The notes: generated from the letters alone by a model not told the origin. DNA of 64,000 nucleotides from Acinetobacter sp. ANC 4470 (GCF_002135335.1 NZ_NEGC01000001.1:496001-560000); one strand, 5' to 3'; counted from the stretch's first letter, positions 1 to 9,694 are shown. Numbers and translations: made by a program.

Positions 1-242
1 CATAGTGGATAGGTATTTTTATTGAGGCTTTCTTTGGCTAAATAAGGTGGAATATCGCGATAAAACTGATCTAAACAAGCAGAATTTGATGCCGCTGGCA
101 GTGAAACAAATTGTTGGATTTTTTCTTGTCCAAAAGCAATCGCAAAACTACTGGTTGCCACTAAACCCAAAACAATTTTTAAACTATTTTGATTTAAAAG
201 TTGGACCCAAGATTTACTCGTTTTACGTTTCTTAATTGCCAT
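1..242 (-). CDS. Putative secreted DNA/RNA non-specific endonuclease, 5' part only
   Basis: The minus strand is open from an ATG at 242-240 to the window edge, giving the first 80 residues. It begins with a lysine-rich stretch (MAIKKRKTSKSW), then a hydrophobic segment and a mature region with the text SACLDQFYRDIPPYLAKESL. From memory, this N-terminal style matches Acinetobacter proteins of the DNA/RNA non-specific (NUC1-type) endonuclease family. The catalytic DRGH-type motif would lie outside the window, so the function is inferred. The protein would be exported or membrane-anchored. Confidence 0.5.
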   Translation of the reverse strand, partial: MAIKKRKTSKSWVQLLNQNSLKIVLGLVATSSFAIAFGQEKIQQFVSLPAASNSACLDQFYRDIPPYLAKESLNKNTYPL

Positions 243-497
243 TTCTAAATAAACACTGATTTTTCACGAGCTTAACAAGCAAGTAAATTGAAGTATATGT
301 AACTGAATTTGTTTGCTTAACAATTAAGCAGAATATGATTAACAAAAGCACAATCACTGTAACAATATGTCTAATTTTCTAAAGCTTTTATAGAGACTCT
401 TAATGGCTTTAAGTGTGTTTGATTGAAAAAGCGATCAAAATTATGACAAGGTAAAAACAAGCAAGATTTCAGAATGATTATTTCTACGGAGTATTTT

Positions 498-1187
498 ATG
501 CATGCTAAGCTTTTAGGTTTAAGCCTCATTACAGGCTTGATGAGTGCAACAGCATTTGCAGAACCTGCGATTCAACCAGGTGATTCTTTAGAAAGTTTAT
601 CTAAAGTGAAAGTGACCACGACTGTCAATGGTCAAGCAGGTTCAATTCAAGACCTAGTTGCCAGTGGTCAAATCCGTATTATTGATGCTAGCCAAGCCAT
701 TTCTGAGCCTACACAAGCTGGGGCTGAGACAAACGTACAAAATCATTCAGCCTCAGATTCAACCACACATATGGATACACCTGCTGTAGAACAAACCAAC
801 ACTCCTGCTATTGAGCAAACTGCTCAAGTTACATCTGAAGAACCAATACAGCCAAATGCTGAATTAGCTATACAACAAGCAGAACAAGTCTTAAATCAAG
901 AAGTGGCGGTACAACCCTCTACAAATAATAACAATGACAGTATTGCTGCTGCACCAATGGTTTCCTCTTCTGCTGATACTCCAGTCAATGCAGCAGATAG
1001 TGCTCAAATAGATGTCACCCATGAAGCGGTTAATGCGGCTGAAACAATGACGACGAATGAAGTCGCTGCAACACCAGAAGCCACTCAACCAACTGATGCT
1101 GTACAAGCTGCACCAGAAGCGGATCTTACAGATACGCCACTCAATGCATCTCCTGAAGCACCCATTGCGGAAACAACAGAGAACTGA
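498..1187 (+). CDS. Secreted Ala/Gln/Thr/Glu-rich protein of unknown function
   Basis: A protein of 229 residues starting at the ATG at 498, chosen because GGAG lies 8 bases upstream; an ATG at 474 in the same frame has no such site. Residues 1 to about 20 form a signal peptide ending AFA, so the protein is exported. The mature part starts with a short ordered stretch (IQPGDSLESLSKVKVTT) and continues as low-complexity sequence rich in A, Q, T, E and P, probably disordered. There are no cysteines in the mature part and no known domain. It is a single-gene unit with a terminator 30 bases downstream shared with kup. No function is assigned. Confidence 0.75.
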   Translation: MHAKLLGLSLITGLMSATAFAEPAIQPGDSLESLSKVKVTTTVNGQAGSIQDLVASGQIRIIDASQAISEPTQAGAETNVQNHSASDSTTHMDTPAVEQTNTPAIEQTAQVTSEEPIQPNAELAIQQAEQVLNQEVAVQPSTNNNNDSIAAAPMVSSSADTPVNAADSAQIDVTHEAVNAAETMTTNEVAATPEATQPTDAVQAAPEADLTDTPLNASPEAPIAETTEN

Positions 1188-1216
1188 TCACGCTTTGTTG
1201 GGTTTTATCCTCCAAT

Positions 1217-1249
1217 AAAAAAACCAAGGCATTCACCTTGGTTTTTTTA
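1217..1249. terminator. Bidirectional rho-independent terminator
   Basis: AACCAAGG (1222-1229) pairs with CCTTGGTT (1236-1243) around a short loop, with A-tracts before and T-tracts after. It lies between two convergent genes and can serve both the secreted protein gene and kup. Confidence 0.85.
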
Positions 1250-1268
1250 TGTGTAATTCAATACATGA

Positions 1269-3149
1269 CTAAATTTCGATTTGACTGCCCAGTTCTACCA
1301 CGCGATTCGGCGGGATTTGATAAAAATCACTGACTGGACTGGTATTTCGTTGCATTGAAATAAATAGTTTTTCACGCCATGGAGATAACCCATCTCCAAC
1401 CGTGTGAATTAATCGATCACGAGAAATAAAGAAGCTGATTTGCATCATGTCAAACTCAAGCCCTAATTGTTCATAAGCTTGTTTAAGTGCTTGTGGAATA
1501 TTAGGCTGATCTTTAAAACCATAATACATCGAGATTCGATAGAAACGCTCATCCAATTTTTCAACTTGAATACGTTCCTCTGGTGCTACATAAGGAATAT
1601 CGCGGGTAATTACAGTTACCATCATATTTAATTCATGTAACACTTTATTGTGCTTAATATTATGCAACATCGCATGCGGCACAATATTGGGTGTCCCCGT
1701 CAAAAATACTGCTGCACCGGGAACAAATTGTGTTTCAGCACTCATACCAATACTTTTGATAAACAGATCAATTGGCAAAGCATCCTTTTCTAAACGCGCC
1801 AAGACAATTTCTCGTCCCATTTTCCACGTCATTAAAATGGTATAGACCGCTGCACCAATTAAAATTGGCACCCATCCGCCCGAAATAATCTTTAAAGAGG
1901 TCGAAGCAACAAAAATCAAATCAATGAATAAGAATGGGATAGCAAAGAGTAAAACTTTCCATACAGGCCAACGCCAAAAACCATAAGCAAGGAACGAAAT
2001 TAAAATCGTACCGCAGAGCATGGTCATGGTCACGGCAACCCCATAAGCACTGGCTAAGTTGGCACTATTTTCAAACAATAAAATCAGGATGACCACTGAA
2101 ATAAACAGTACCCAATTGATGAATGGTAAATAGATTTGACCTTGTTCAACATCCGAAGTGTGGTGCACAGTTAAACGTGGTAAATAGCGCAGTTGAATGG
2201 CTTGATTGGTCATTGAAAACACACCGGTAATTACCGCTTGGGATGCAATGACTGCGGCAGCTGTCGCCAAGCCAATCATTGGATATAGCCCCCAGTCAGG
2301 AACCAGCATATAAAATGGATTCGAAATCGCCTCGGGGGTACGCAGTAATAATGCCCCCTGTCCCGCATAGTTAAACAGCAGACACGGTAAAACAATAATG
2401 AACCAAGCCAGACGAATAGGTAAACGACCAAAATGCCCCATATCGGCATATAAAGCTTCACCACCGGTCATGGTAAGGATGACAGCACCCATCGTCAGAA
2501 AAGCAACATAGGGTTGATGAACAATAAAATTAAAGGCCCAATGTGGACTGACCATCGTCAATACAAATGGAGTTTGAATAATACTCCACACCCCCACTGC
2601 ACCAATGGAAAGAAACCAAGTCATGGTTAATGGACCAAAAAATTTGCCCATAGTGGCTGTACCGTGCCGCTGTACTAAAAATAATCCTGCCAAAATACCA
2701 ATCGCCAAAGGCACGAGCCATTGATTAAACATAGGCGTCGCGATACTTAAGCCTTCAATTGCGGATAAAATAGAAATTGCCGGCGTAATAATACCATCAC
2801 CAAAGAACAGGGATGCGCCAATAAAGCCTAATGCAATCAGATAAATCTTCTTGTTCTCAGCGATTCGAGTGGTTCGCAGATTCAATGCCAGCAAAGACAT
2901 AATCCCGCCTTCGCCATTATTATCTGCACGCATGATAATGGTGACGTATTTAAAACTAATGGTCAGCATCATGCACCAAAAAATCAGCGACAGAATTCCA
3001 AGAACTGTCGCCTCAGTAATCGCGAGATGTGCGGTGAGGAAACATTGCCGTAGGGCATACAGTGGACTGGTTCCAATGTCTCCAAATACAACACCTAATG
3101 CAGCTAAGGTGATTGCAGGCAGTGCCGCTTTTTTTGCAGGACTTTGCAT
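1269..3149 (-). CDS. kup: Kup low-affinity potassium uptake transporter
   Basis: A protein of 626 residues, the usual length for the Kup/KT/HAK family. It imports K+ with H+ at the inner membrane. The N-terminus has the family signature [17 protein letters not shown] at about residues 18-34, followed by about twelve hydrophobic segments to residue 450, then a cytoplasmic C-terminal domain of about 170 residues. The gene is alone on its strand between tRNA-Ser and the shared terminator. Its start is about 120 bases from the tRNA gene and divergent from it. In many Acinetobacter genomes kup is a stable neighbour of this tRNA, so it probably marks the left core flank of the island. Confidence 0.96.
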   Translation of the reverse strand: MQSPAKKAALPAITLAALGVVFGDIGTSPLYALRQCFLTAHLAITEATVLGILSLIFWCMMLTISFKYVTIIMRADNNGEGGIMSLLALNLRTTRIAENKKIYLIALGFIGASLFFGDGIITPAISILSAIEGLSIATPMFNQWLVPLAIGILAGLFLVQRHGTATMGKFFGPLTMTWFLSIGAVGVWSIIQTPFVLTMVSPHWAFNFIVHQPYVAFLTMGAVILTMTGGEALYADMGHFGRLPIRLAWFIIVLPCLLFNYAGQGALLLRTPEAISNPFYMLVPDWGLYPMIGLATAAAVIASQAVITGVFSMTNQAIQLRYLPRLTVHHTSDVEQGQIYLPFINWVLFISVVILILLFENSANLASAYGVAVTMTMLCGTILISFLAYGFWRWPVWKVLLFAIPFLFIDLIFVASTSLKIISGGWVPILIGAAVYTILMTWKMGREIVLARLEKDALPIDLFIKSIGMSAETQFVPGAAVFLTGTPNIVPHAMLHNIKHNKVLHELNMMVTVITRDIPYVAPEERIQVEKLDERFYRISMYYGFKDQPNIPQALKQAYEQLGLEFDMMQISFFISRDRLIHTVGDGLSPWREKLFISMQRNTSPVSDFYQIPPNRVVELGSQIEI

Positions 3150-3272
3150 ATACGCGTCTTCTAAATGTAGACATAATTTTTCCGAATAATATCACTGAGA
3201 AAAATTTTTTGCTCTAAATCAATTGTTTCACCTTGGCAGATTTCATTTTTTTCGTTATTATCGCGGCCGAAT

Positions 3273-3362
3273 GGTGAGGTGTCCGAGTGGCTTAAGGAGC
3301 ACGCCTGGAAAGTGTGTATACGTTTGCGCGTATCGAGGGTTCGAATCCCTCTCTCACCGCCA
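3273..3362 (+). tRNA. tRNA-Ser (anticodon GGA)
   Basis: A 90-nt gene including an encoded CCA. The acceptor stem GGTGAGG (3273-3279) pairs with TCTCACC (3352-3358), with one G-U pair. The anticodon stem CACGC/GTGTG encloses the loop CTGGAAA, which gives GGA. A long variable arm typical of class II tRNA precedes the T arm (GAGGGTTCGAATCCCTC). Its 3' end is the integration site of the island that follows. Confidence 0.97.
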
Positions 3363-3427
3363 TTCTCTATTCTTATAATATCTAATACCATCTTAAAAGG
3401 CTTAAATCTAAAGGGTTTAGGCTTTTT
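3346..3427. repeat. attL: left attachment repeat of the island, overlapping the tRNA-Ser 3' end
   Basis: TCCCTCTCTC at 3346-3355, GCCATTCTCTATTCT nearby and a 27-base block at 3401-3427 all reappear in the same order at 26843-26921. The 27-base block is identical in both. The left copy has three extra bases (ACC) that complete the tRNA acceptor stem. The block also folds into the probable tRNA terminator (AAG..CTTAAA with TTTAGGCTT, then a T-tract). Layout and similarity support this as attL of an element inserted at the tRNA 3' end. Confidence 0.85.
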
Positions 3428-3472
3428 TTATGTCTAATGCAATCTACTTTATCTATTGCAATCTCGATATAG

Positions 3473-3524
3473 TTGGGGGTATAACTGGGGGTATAATAAA
3501 TTACCCCAAAAATTATACCCCCAA
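3473..3524. repeat. Arm-type integrase site cluster, left end
   Basis: TTGGGGGTATAA (3473-3484) is followed directly by CTGGGGGTATAA (3485-3496), and the inverted form TTATACCCCCAA lies at 3513-3524. The same tandem 12-bp pair occurs near attR at 26761-26784. The position between the att core and the int start is where arm-type sites of tyrosine integrases usually lie. Binding is inferred. Confidence 0.65.
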
Positions 3525-3545
3525 ATTTCTACGGGAATCGCTAAG

Positions 3546-4742
3546 ATGCTTACAGATGCTTTTGTCAGAAGAATCAAACCTTCAGAAAAGAAAACTAAAT
3601 ATCCTGATGAAAAAAGCATGTATTTGGAGGTTACGCCTTCAGGTGGTATGCATTGGCGCATGAAGTTTCGTTTCAATAGTAAAGAAAATATTTTTAGTAT
3701 TGGCACATATCCAGATACCTCTCTTGCTCAAGCGAGAAGGATTCGAGATGAAGCACGATTAAAATTAAAAGATGGGATTAATCCCAATGAAGCCAAAAAA
3801 CAAAAGAAACAGCAAGCAGATGAAAATACTCTTTTTAAAGCGCTAGCTATGGAGTGGATGAACGACCGTAAAACTACCATCAAAGAAGTAACTTATTTAC
3901 GTGACCTTTCAGTATTTGAAAAAGACTTATTCCCTACTCTAGGTAACATGCCCATTGATCAAATCAAAGGTAAGGATGTACTTGCTTGTGCTAAGAAAAT
4001 TGAAGCACGTGGTGCACAGGAAATGGCTAAACGCTCTATCCCTTTAGCGGGACGTATTTTCCGTTTTGCGATACGCAAAGGGCTGATTGAGAATGACCCC
4101 ACACCTCACTTACAAGAGGCTTTAAAACCGCGTAAAGTGAAGCATATGGCTCGCTTAGATATTTCTGAGTTTCCCCCCTTCCTTGAGCGTATGGATCGTT
4201 ACCACGGCAATCCAATGATTAAGACCGCCATTCAGTTAATGACATTAACTTTTGTACGAACTGCTGAGCTAAGAATGATGGAGTGGAATGAAATTGATTA
4301 TGATAATCATTTATGGCGTATACCTGCGGAAAAAATGAAAATGGCACAGCCTCACCTTGTCCCATTATCCACACAGGCGCTCGAATTGCTGGAAGGACTT
4401 AAACCACTCACTGGCAATAAGCAATATGTTTTCTATAATCACAGCACAGCTAAGCCTATGAGTAGTAATGCTCTGCTCTGCGTAATACGTACAATGGGTT
4501 ATAACGGTAAAATGACTGGACATGGTTTCCGAGGACTTGCATCTACAACGCTTCATGAACAAGGTTATATGCACGATGCAATTGAAATACAGTTAGCGCA
4601 TCAAGTTGGTAATGCAGTATCTCAGGCCTATAACCATGCACAGCATTTAGAATACCGAATCAAGATGATGCAGGAATGGTCAGATTTTATTGATAGTTTG
4701 AGGGATAAAATTGTACCTTTTCCTAAGTATAAGAAAGCTTGA
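3546..4742 (+). CDS. int: P4-type tyrosine recombinase (island integrase)
   Basis: A protein of 398 residues from the ATG at 3546; the longer in-frame reading to 3456 runs through the arm-site repeats and is unlikely to be translated. It has the DUF4102-type N-terminal arm-binding domain (MLTDAFVRRIKPSEKKTKY), a core-binding domain, and the catalytic domain with R in FVRTAELR, a lysine in the MKMAQPH turn, HGFR for the HxxR pair, and the tyrosine in SQAYNHA. It catalyses site-specific integration and excision at the tRNA-Ser 3' end. It starts 183 bases from the tRNA and points into the island, the standard arrangement of P4-type islands. All catalytic residues are present, so it is probably active. 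Confidence 0.95.
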   Translation: MLTDAFVRRIKPSEKKTKYPDEKSMYLEVTPSGGMHWRMKFRFNSKENIFSIGTYPDTSLAQARRIRDEARLKLKDGINPNEAKKQKKQQADENTLFKALAMEWMNDRKTTIKEVTYLRDLSVFEKDLFPTLGNMPIDQIKGKDVLACAKKIEARGAQEMAKRSIPLAGRIFRFAIRKGLIENDPTPHLQEALKPRKVKHMARLDISEFPPFLERMDRYHGNPMIKTAIQLMTLTFVRTAELRMMEWNEIDYDNHLWRIPAEKMKMAQPHLVPLSTQALELLEGLKPLTGNKQYVFYNHSTAKPMSSNALLCVIRTMGYNGKMTGHGFRGLASTTLHEQGYMHDAIEIQLAHQVGNAVSQAYNHAQHLEYRIKMMQEWSDFIDSLRDKIVPFPKYKKA

Positions 4743-5008
4743 AGTGGAAAACTTTTATTAAATGAAGAATCACCAATTTCTTTATATTTATAATAGGCAT
4801 TATACAAAACACGGGCTATCCGACATAGACACTAACATATTAAACAGCCCGCTCATAAAATCTCTTGGTGACTATTCTAAAAGCGGACATTTCTATTTGG
4901 GTTCTAACAAAACCAATTTTGAATAATAAATTTTATGTTAAGTAGATGGCCAAAATACTCGTAAATCAGACCTTTTAACAACAAATATCATATTAATTTT
5001 AAAAATAT

Positions 5009-6694
5009 TTAATCTTTTATGTCTGCTAAATTAATTAGAGCTTCATGATTACTAATTAAATTACTAGAAATATCAAATTCATCTCCTGCCAATAAATTTT
5101 CCTCAATAAAAATTTCTTCAAATCTATCTCGAATTTCACTAATAGGTTGGGTTTTTACTGCCGCAACAATAAATTGAACATCTTCTGGAATTTTAGCAAA
5201 GGCGTTTAATATAAGGCTATAGTTGTAATCATTAATATCTTGTTGGCGAGGAGAGTCTATGACAAAAGGTGGAATAGATGACTCCGCATAAGTACACATT
5301 GCATGTAATAGTGTTAAACGAATAGCTAGCATGAGTTTAATGCCATTTGCTCCGCCACTGGTGTGATTAAGAATTTGTGTAAAAGTTTTCTTTTTCCCAA
5401 TGGCTATTTCAAGATCTTTGCATAGCTTTTCAAAATAATCCACAAACTCACTTTCTAAACCTTTCTGATTTTTACTTTGAATTAGCTTCCTTTCACTCTC
5501 AAATTCTTTGATAAGCGTTTCATTTTCTTTAATTAGAACCTCATTGTTTAGGATACTCTGTTGAATAGTAGGGGTCATTTTTTTTTGTAATACAGAATAG
5601 TTTAAGTATTCTTGAACGTCATTATTCTCCAAAAGTCCTGTTATTTTTTCTTCTTCAAACTGAATAAGTCTGGATATTTTACTTAGGTCTTGTCCATTGC
5701 TATTTTTTTCTTTGGTTAAACTATCAATTCTTTTTAGTAAAAGATCAGAATCTTTTACAATTGAGAATTTATTAACAATATCGTTCTGATGAATTACGCC
5801 ACAAGTTGGGCAAATAACTTCAAATGGGTCTACATTGCGAACGCTATATTCATAATCTTGCTCTAGCTCACCAATTGCAATATTAACTAGTTCAATTTCA
5901 TTTTTTAGTGAGGATAGATTCGATGCTTTTTCTAAATATTCATTTCTGAGGCTCAATAAGTTTTTTTCATATTTATCTAGCTCAATAGATTTCTGGATGA
6001 CTTTATCTGAGTATTTTTCAGTTTCAAAGCTTTTTAAATAATCAAAATAGTAGGTGTCCCTTTCAATTATTTTCTCTAATTCTTTCTTTTCTTGTGTAAT
6101 TTCATTTTCTTTATTTTTCTTTTCATAATAATTTTGATTTAGAACCCCACAAATATATTTAATTAATTCTGTGCGATTATTTTTATTAAAAGCATTCATA
6201 TTTGGGAAGCATAACCAAAAATTTGCCCAACCAGTCATTTGCTCGATATAGGTTGTAGCAAAGTAATAGCTCGGTGGTACTTGAGAAAGTTTACTTGCAT
6301 TAGCATATTTTAATAAAACATTAAAATTTAAAATTCCATTCAGCTTTTTAATAAAATCACTGCTAATTTTTTTAGATTTTATTGGGTATTTATAAGCTTC
6401 ATTTGTATCGTTAAAGATGATAGAAATATATTCCTTATTTCTATAAACATCGTAATTTTTCTCTGCTACTGAAAAAGAAACAATAGTTTCTAAGTCATCA
6501 CACCAAGTTTCTTCAAATTTGACTTCACAACCAAGCCCCCAAAACAGACTATTAATAAGAGTCGACTTTCCTTTAGTGTTGTCTTCTGAATCAATTAAAG
6601 TTCTGGGATAAAGTTTTAGAACTTTCCCGCCGCGTTCGTTGAGAGATCTCAGGACGATTCTCTGAAATTGGAAATAACTCTTTGTAGTTTGCAT
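5009..6694 (-). CDS. SMC/Rad50-like ATPase, LmuB-type (Lamassu-like)
   Basis: A protein of 561 residues built like a short SMC/Rad50 ATPase. A Walker A variant (NTKGKSTLI, about residues 38-46) lies near the N-terminus. Two coiled-coil stretches flank a zinc-hook-like CPTCG at about residue 298. The C-terminal lobe has an ABC-signature-like SGGANG (about 445) and a Walker B-like PPFVIDSPRQQD. It lies 50 bases downstream of a DUF4297 nuclease gene on the same strand. In the family literature an SMC-like LmuB with a DUF4297 (Cap4-type) LmuA effector is the Lamassu anti-phage and anti-plasmid system, related to V. cholerae DdmABC. No LmuC-like gene is visible. Start supported by AGGAA 9 bases upstream. 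Base composition is very AT-rich. Confidence 0.75.
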   Translation of the reverse strand: MQTTKSYFQFQRIVLRSLNERGGKVLKLYPRTLIDSEDNTKGKSTLINSLFWGLGCEVKFEETWCDDLETIVSFSVAEKNYDVYRNKEYISIIFNDTNEAYKYPIKSKKISSDFIKKLNGILNFNVLLKYANASKLSQVPPSYYFATTYIEQMTGWANFWLCFPNMNAFNKNNRTELIKYICGVLNQNYYEKKNKENEITQEKKELEKIIERDTYYFDYLKSFETEKYSDKVIQKSIELDKYEKNLLSLRNEYLEKASNLSSLKNEIELVNIAIGELEQDYEYSVRNVDPFEVICPTCGVIHQNDIVNKFSIVKDSDLLLKRIDSLTKEKNSNGQDLSKISRLIQFEEEKITGLLENNDVQEYLNYSVLQKKMTPTIQQSILNNEVLIKENETLIKEFESERKLIQSKNQKGLESEFVDYFEKLCKDLEIAIGKKKTFTQILNHTSGGANGIKLMLAIRLTLLHAMCTYAESSIPPFVIDSPRQQDINDYNYSLILNAFAKIPEDVQFIVAAVKTQPISEIRDRFEEIFIEENLLAGDEFDISSNLISNHEALINLADIKD

Positions 6695-6744
6695 GACGTA
6701 AATTCCTAATTAAAAGCTTAAAATTTATTTGAGGATTTTTACTT

Positions 6745-7824
6745 TTAAAATTGCTCATAAATCATCCTGAAAACTTCGTATACAGCAACAGATTTTAAGT
6801 TATTGTATTCTTTTAAAAAAATAAGTTCATTCACTTTTTTATCAAGTAAATTTACAGATTTCCAGTATGTTGTTTCATCTTCTATATCTAGAGGTAATAC
6901 TATATCATCTAGAAATTGATCTAATTCAGTTTGTACCACAGCAGGTTTAATACACATTTTAAATAAATAATATTCGCGTATTTTTCTTAATATTCTTGCG
7001 GTTTTAATGGTACTTTCACCATTCTCTTTAAGCTGAGATTCAATCAAATTTTTAAGTTCAGTTTCTATATTTTGATCTGTATTTTTTAAAATATTTTCAG
7101 AAATTGTTTTACTATCTAACCCTCTACGTTTAACGCAGTCTTCCCAGTATTCATAACGCTGTTTATGCTCAGATTTCGGCCTAAGATCATCTGCTAAAAC
7201 ACGATATATACTTATAGGGCGCATCCCAACATCTCCATAAGTATGTGCAATAAAATCTTGAATTTTATATCTTATTTGATAATCTGATTTATCTAGATTT
7301 AATGCTGTTTTTCGAAAAACAATGATGTCTTCATATTTAGAATTTATTGTAAAATTCAGCTCATTGAACATAGCATCTTTCAGAATTTTCTTATCATCTT
7401 CATGCAGTTCACTAAACCTACAGTCTTTGTCTATCTCTTGAATATTATGGCTAAAGTTAATATCTTCCAAGCAAAGTAAACACAACTTATCCACTTGATT
7501 TTCAAAAATTTTATCTTTTATTCCTAAAATCATTTTTCCTAAAGTAGAATTAGAGCCTTTTACTGTCGTAAGGCTTCTTGGAGTGTATGATTTATATGTT
7601 GTTTTAATTTGAAAAAGCTCAAACCTAGTAGATGGATTAAACGCACAACTATTGGCAAATAAAACATCTTCATGGAATTCGACAAAAACCACAAATTCTT
7701 CATTTTGGCTTAATTTATCTAAAGCGTGGTAAATTGCCCAATCAATTTGATATTCAAATCTTAATAAAGTATCTAATCCTTTATTTTCGCGCTCTTTATC
7801 ATCTAGTATATTTAAGTTTTTCAT
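6745..7824 (-). CDS. DUF4297 (Cap4-type) nuclease, LmuA-type effector (Lamassu-like)
   Basis: A protein of 359 residues. The N-terminal about 110 residues follow the DUF4297 pattern: GLDTLLRFEYQ at the start, then acidic EFHEDV, then FQIKTTYKSYTP giving the QxK of a PD-(D/E)xK-like nuclease core, then LGKMILG. The remaining about 240 residues are mostly helical and unrecognised, probably contacting the ATPase. It is the first gene of a two-gene unit with the SMC-like ATPase. The inferred role is a DNA-cleaving effector released when the ATPase senses foreign DNA ends or structures. Assignment rests on motif order plus the partner gene. Confidence 0.75.
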   Translation of the reverse strand: MKNLNILDDKERENKGLDTLLRFEYQIDWAIYHALDKLSQNEEFVVFVEFHEDVLFANSCAFNPSTRFELFQIKTTYKSYTPRSLTTVKGSNSTLGKMILGIKDKIFENQVDKLCLLCLEDINFSHNIQEIDKDCRFSELHEDDKKILKDAMFNELNFTINSKYEDIIVFRKTALNLDKSDYQIRYKIQDFIAHTYGDVGMRPISIYRVLADDLRPKSEHKQRYEYWEDCVKRRGLDSKTISENILKNTDQNIETELKNLIESQLKENGESTIKTARILRKIREYYLFKMCIKPAVVQTELDQFLDDIVLPLDIEDETTYWKSVNLLDKKVNELIFLKEYNNLKSVAVYEVFRMIYEQF

Positions 7825-7850
7825 ATCTTTTGAATTAATATAAATATTTA

Positions 7851-7878
7851 ATTATACTATAGCTTACAAATAGAACAA
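7851..7878 (-). promoter_or_regulatory. Sigma70-like promoter for the Lamassu-like pair
   Basis: On the minus strand, TTGTTC (7878-7873) and TATAAT (7856-7851) are separated by 16 bases, ending about 27 bases before the nuclease start codon. The -10 box is a perfect consensus. Confidence 0.5.
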
Positions 7879-7925
7879 ACTTAAAATAGATTAACATCAG
7901 ATCTTCTTACCCAGTTTAAATATTG

Positions 7926-8162
7926 TTATAAGCAGCGATACCTTTTAATTACTGCTAAAAAATCAACAGATAGATTTATTTGAAGAGATTTTGAGTTAGT
8001 AGGATATACGTTTTTATAAGCTGTACCCTTACGATTGGTTTTTCTAAGCTTTAAGCTATCTTGAATTTGTTTAAAAATTGTCAAATGCCCTATCTTCTCA
8101 CTAGTGTGTGAAATCAAATGAATAATTTTGATATGATGGTTATAAGGCGGTTGGTATTTCAT
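7926..8162 (-). pseudogene. Remnant of a Fic-family gene, N-terminal fragment
   Basis: An open reading frame of 78 codons starting MKYQPPYNHHIKIIHLIS and containing SLKLRKTNR. This matches the start of a common class of Fic AMP-transferases (MxYQPPYxITPxILxLIS..LRLRRxNR). The following inhibitory motif and the whole Fic core are absent, and the frame stops after about 70 residues. It begins 7 bases after the stop of the CoiA-like gene on the same strand. An intact Fic gene of a different subtype lies at 25.9-26.7 kb. It is most likely a decayed gene, though translation of a short peptide is possible. Confidence 0.6.
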
Positions 8163-8169
8163 AATAGAC

Positions 8170-9669
8170 CTACTTTGGTAAATTTATTTTTGAATGAAGT
8201 TCACAGCTTTCACCCCAAGCAATTAAGCGTCCTTTAAACTCAGGAACTAAAAACTCAATAAACTGATTTAAATCATGTTTATAAATTTTAAACTCTTCTG
8301 GCTGTTGGATATATTTTTTATAACGTTCTTTCCATTTACCCGAACTATCCCTCTCATTTAATAAATTGGGTTTATCTGTTACCTTTAAAGTAAGCATGAA
8401 ATGCTTAATGTACGCTGGATGATGTCCCATTAAGTTATGGGCTACACTCACCATATCGTTAATATGATTACCTACAACATAACCAAATTTTGCACTTAAA
8501 ATTGAGTTGACTACTGTTTTATAGGGTGGGTGCAAAGTATATTTAGGTGTACTAATTCCGATTAAATCAAGCTCATTACGAATTGAAAACCACTGAATGT
8601 TGAATTGGCTATCGGTGAGATAATGAGTTTTTGCCCATAATTCAGTGAATTCGACCAATAATTCAGATTTAGTCTTTGATGGAGCTTTTGTTTCAACATC
8701 TGCCTGTTCCAGTGATTCGAGATACCTTTTAACTTTTAGCTTATCATTTTGATTTCTACTTTCCTGTAGAAAGTTCCGTTGTAACCCTAATTTTTGTTTT
8801 AGTTCACGATAAGAGGCTTCGTAATCGAAGTAATAAATTTGTTTTGTAGAATCATTACAGACCAAATTTTGGAACTTAACCAACTCTTTATGCCATTTAT
8901 TAATAATCTGATTTTTCTCAATTTCAGGCTTCAAATAATGGCACTCTAAAATAAAGGCCTTCTCTTTAATTGACACAGCAATTGTAAGATCATTCACTAC
9001 AAATGCATTTGCATTATTGTTATAGTAAATATCTTGCATTGATTGTTTCTTCGCTTTTTCCGTTGGCTCAAAATGATTAAAAATCCATAGTAAGCAGGCA
9101 TTGTTATCTTGATAAAAAATCTTTCGATCGATAATAACATTCAAAAAAGTTGTAGAAAGTTGCCCTTCAAAAACGATTAACTGATTTTGGTATTGAGCAG
9201 ATACATCTGGTCTACGCCATTGTTTTAGATCAATACTTTTACGAACTTGCTCAATATGAATATCACTAAAAGCTTCATCTACTTGCAGGCTTTTATATAT
9301 ATTTTCTTTCAGCAGTTTATGTTGTTGAGTTTCTTTAGCAATTTGATATTTTAGAGCTGTTTTTTCTTGTTCTGATAGCTGCTTAATATACTTTACAGGA
9401 CATTTAAAGTTTGGATTATTTTCTAACTCAGGAATATGTTTAAAAAAGAATGTTGCAGAGGTATTTATCTGCATGTGGTCTGTTCGCCTGGCAAGGGTCA
9501 CAGGTGATTGGCACCAAGCACAAGTAAAATGAGGCTTAGTTTTATCCCGTTTATATCGCTCTCTAATTTGACTACGCCATTGAGAAAGTTCCATTTCGGA
9601 CTGTTGAAAGAATACATCCACATCAATCCACATATTTTGATCTGTATCAACAATATGAATTAACTTCAT
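8170..9669 (-). CDS. CoiA-like / DUF6035-type putative nuclease
   Basis: A protein of 499 residues starting at MKLIHIVD, chosen because GAGGGGGAAGA lies just upstream; a TTG 24 bases earlier is in frame but weaker. Residues about 49-92 carry a zinc-binding set (CAWC ... H ... FKCPVKYI). A nuclease-like core follows: WRRPDVSAQY (about 147) then IVFEGQLST (about 163) and FYQDNNACLLWIFN, as in CoiA-type competence proteins (RPDI ... E-x-Q ... VLWI). The C-terminal half is helical and unrecognised. It is the last gene of a four-gene operon, 25 bases after the DGQHR gene. Probable role: a DNA-acting accessory nuclease of the restriction-like system. Biochemical function is not known from sequence alone. 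Confidence 0.6.
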   Translation of the reverse strand: MKLIHIVDTDQNMWIDVDVFFQQSEMELSQWRSQIRERYKRDKTKPHFTCAWCQSPVTLARRTDHMQINTSATFFFKHIPELENNPNFKCPVKYIKQLSEQEKTALKYQIAKETQQHKLLKENIYKSLQVDEAFSDIHIEQVRKSIDLKQWRRPDVSAQYQNQLIVFEGQLSTTFLNVIIDRKIFYQDNNACLLWIFNHFEPTEKAKKQSMQDIYYNNNANAFVVNDLTIAVSIKEKAFILECHYLKPEIEKNQIINKWHKELVKFQNLVCNDSTKQIYYFDYEASYRELKQKLGLQRNFLQESRNQNDKLKVKRYLESLEQADVETKAPSKTKSELLVEFTELWAKTHYLTDSQFNIQWFSIRNELDLIGISTPKYTLHPPYKTVVNSILSAKFGYVVGNHINDMVSVAHNLMGHHPAYIKHFMLTLKVTDKPNLLNERDSSGKWKERYKKYIQQPEEFKIYKHDLNQFIEFLVPEFKGRLIAWGESCELHSKINLPK

Positions 9670-9694
9670 GTATTCTTCCCCCTCTGTTAACAAA

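Noticed and set aside
3161..3391. Minus-strand frame across tRNA-Ser containing [10 protein letters not shown]
   Set aside because: This is the well-known false protein made by reading the reverse strand of tRNA-Ser; the tRNA explains the sequence.
3456..3545. N-terminal extension of the integrase frame
   Set aside because: It encodes the GGGGGTATAA arm repeats and lacks a fitting ribosome site; homology begins at MLTDAF.
4811..4846. CGGGCT/AGCCCG inverted repeat after the integrase gene
   Set aside because: Only six base pairs with a long loop and no T-tract; not convincing as a terminator.
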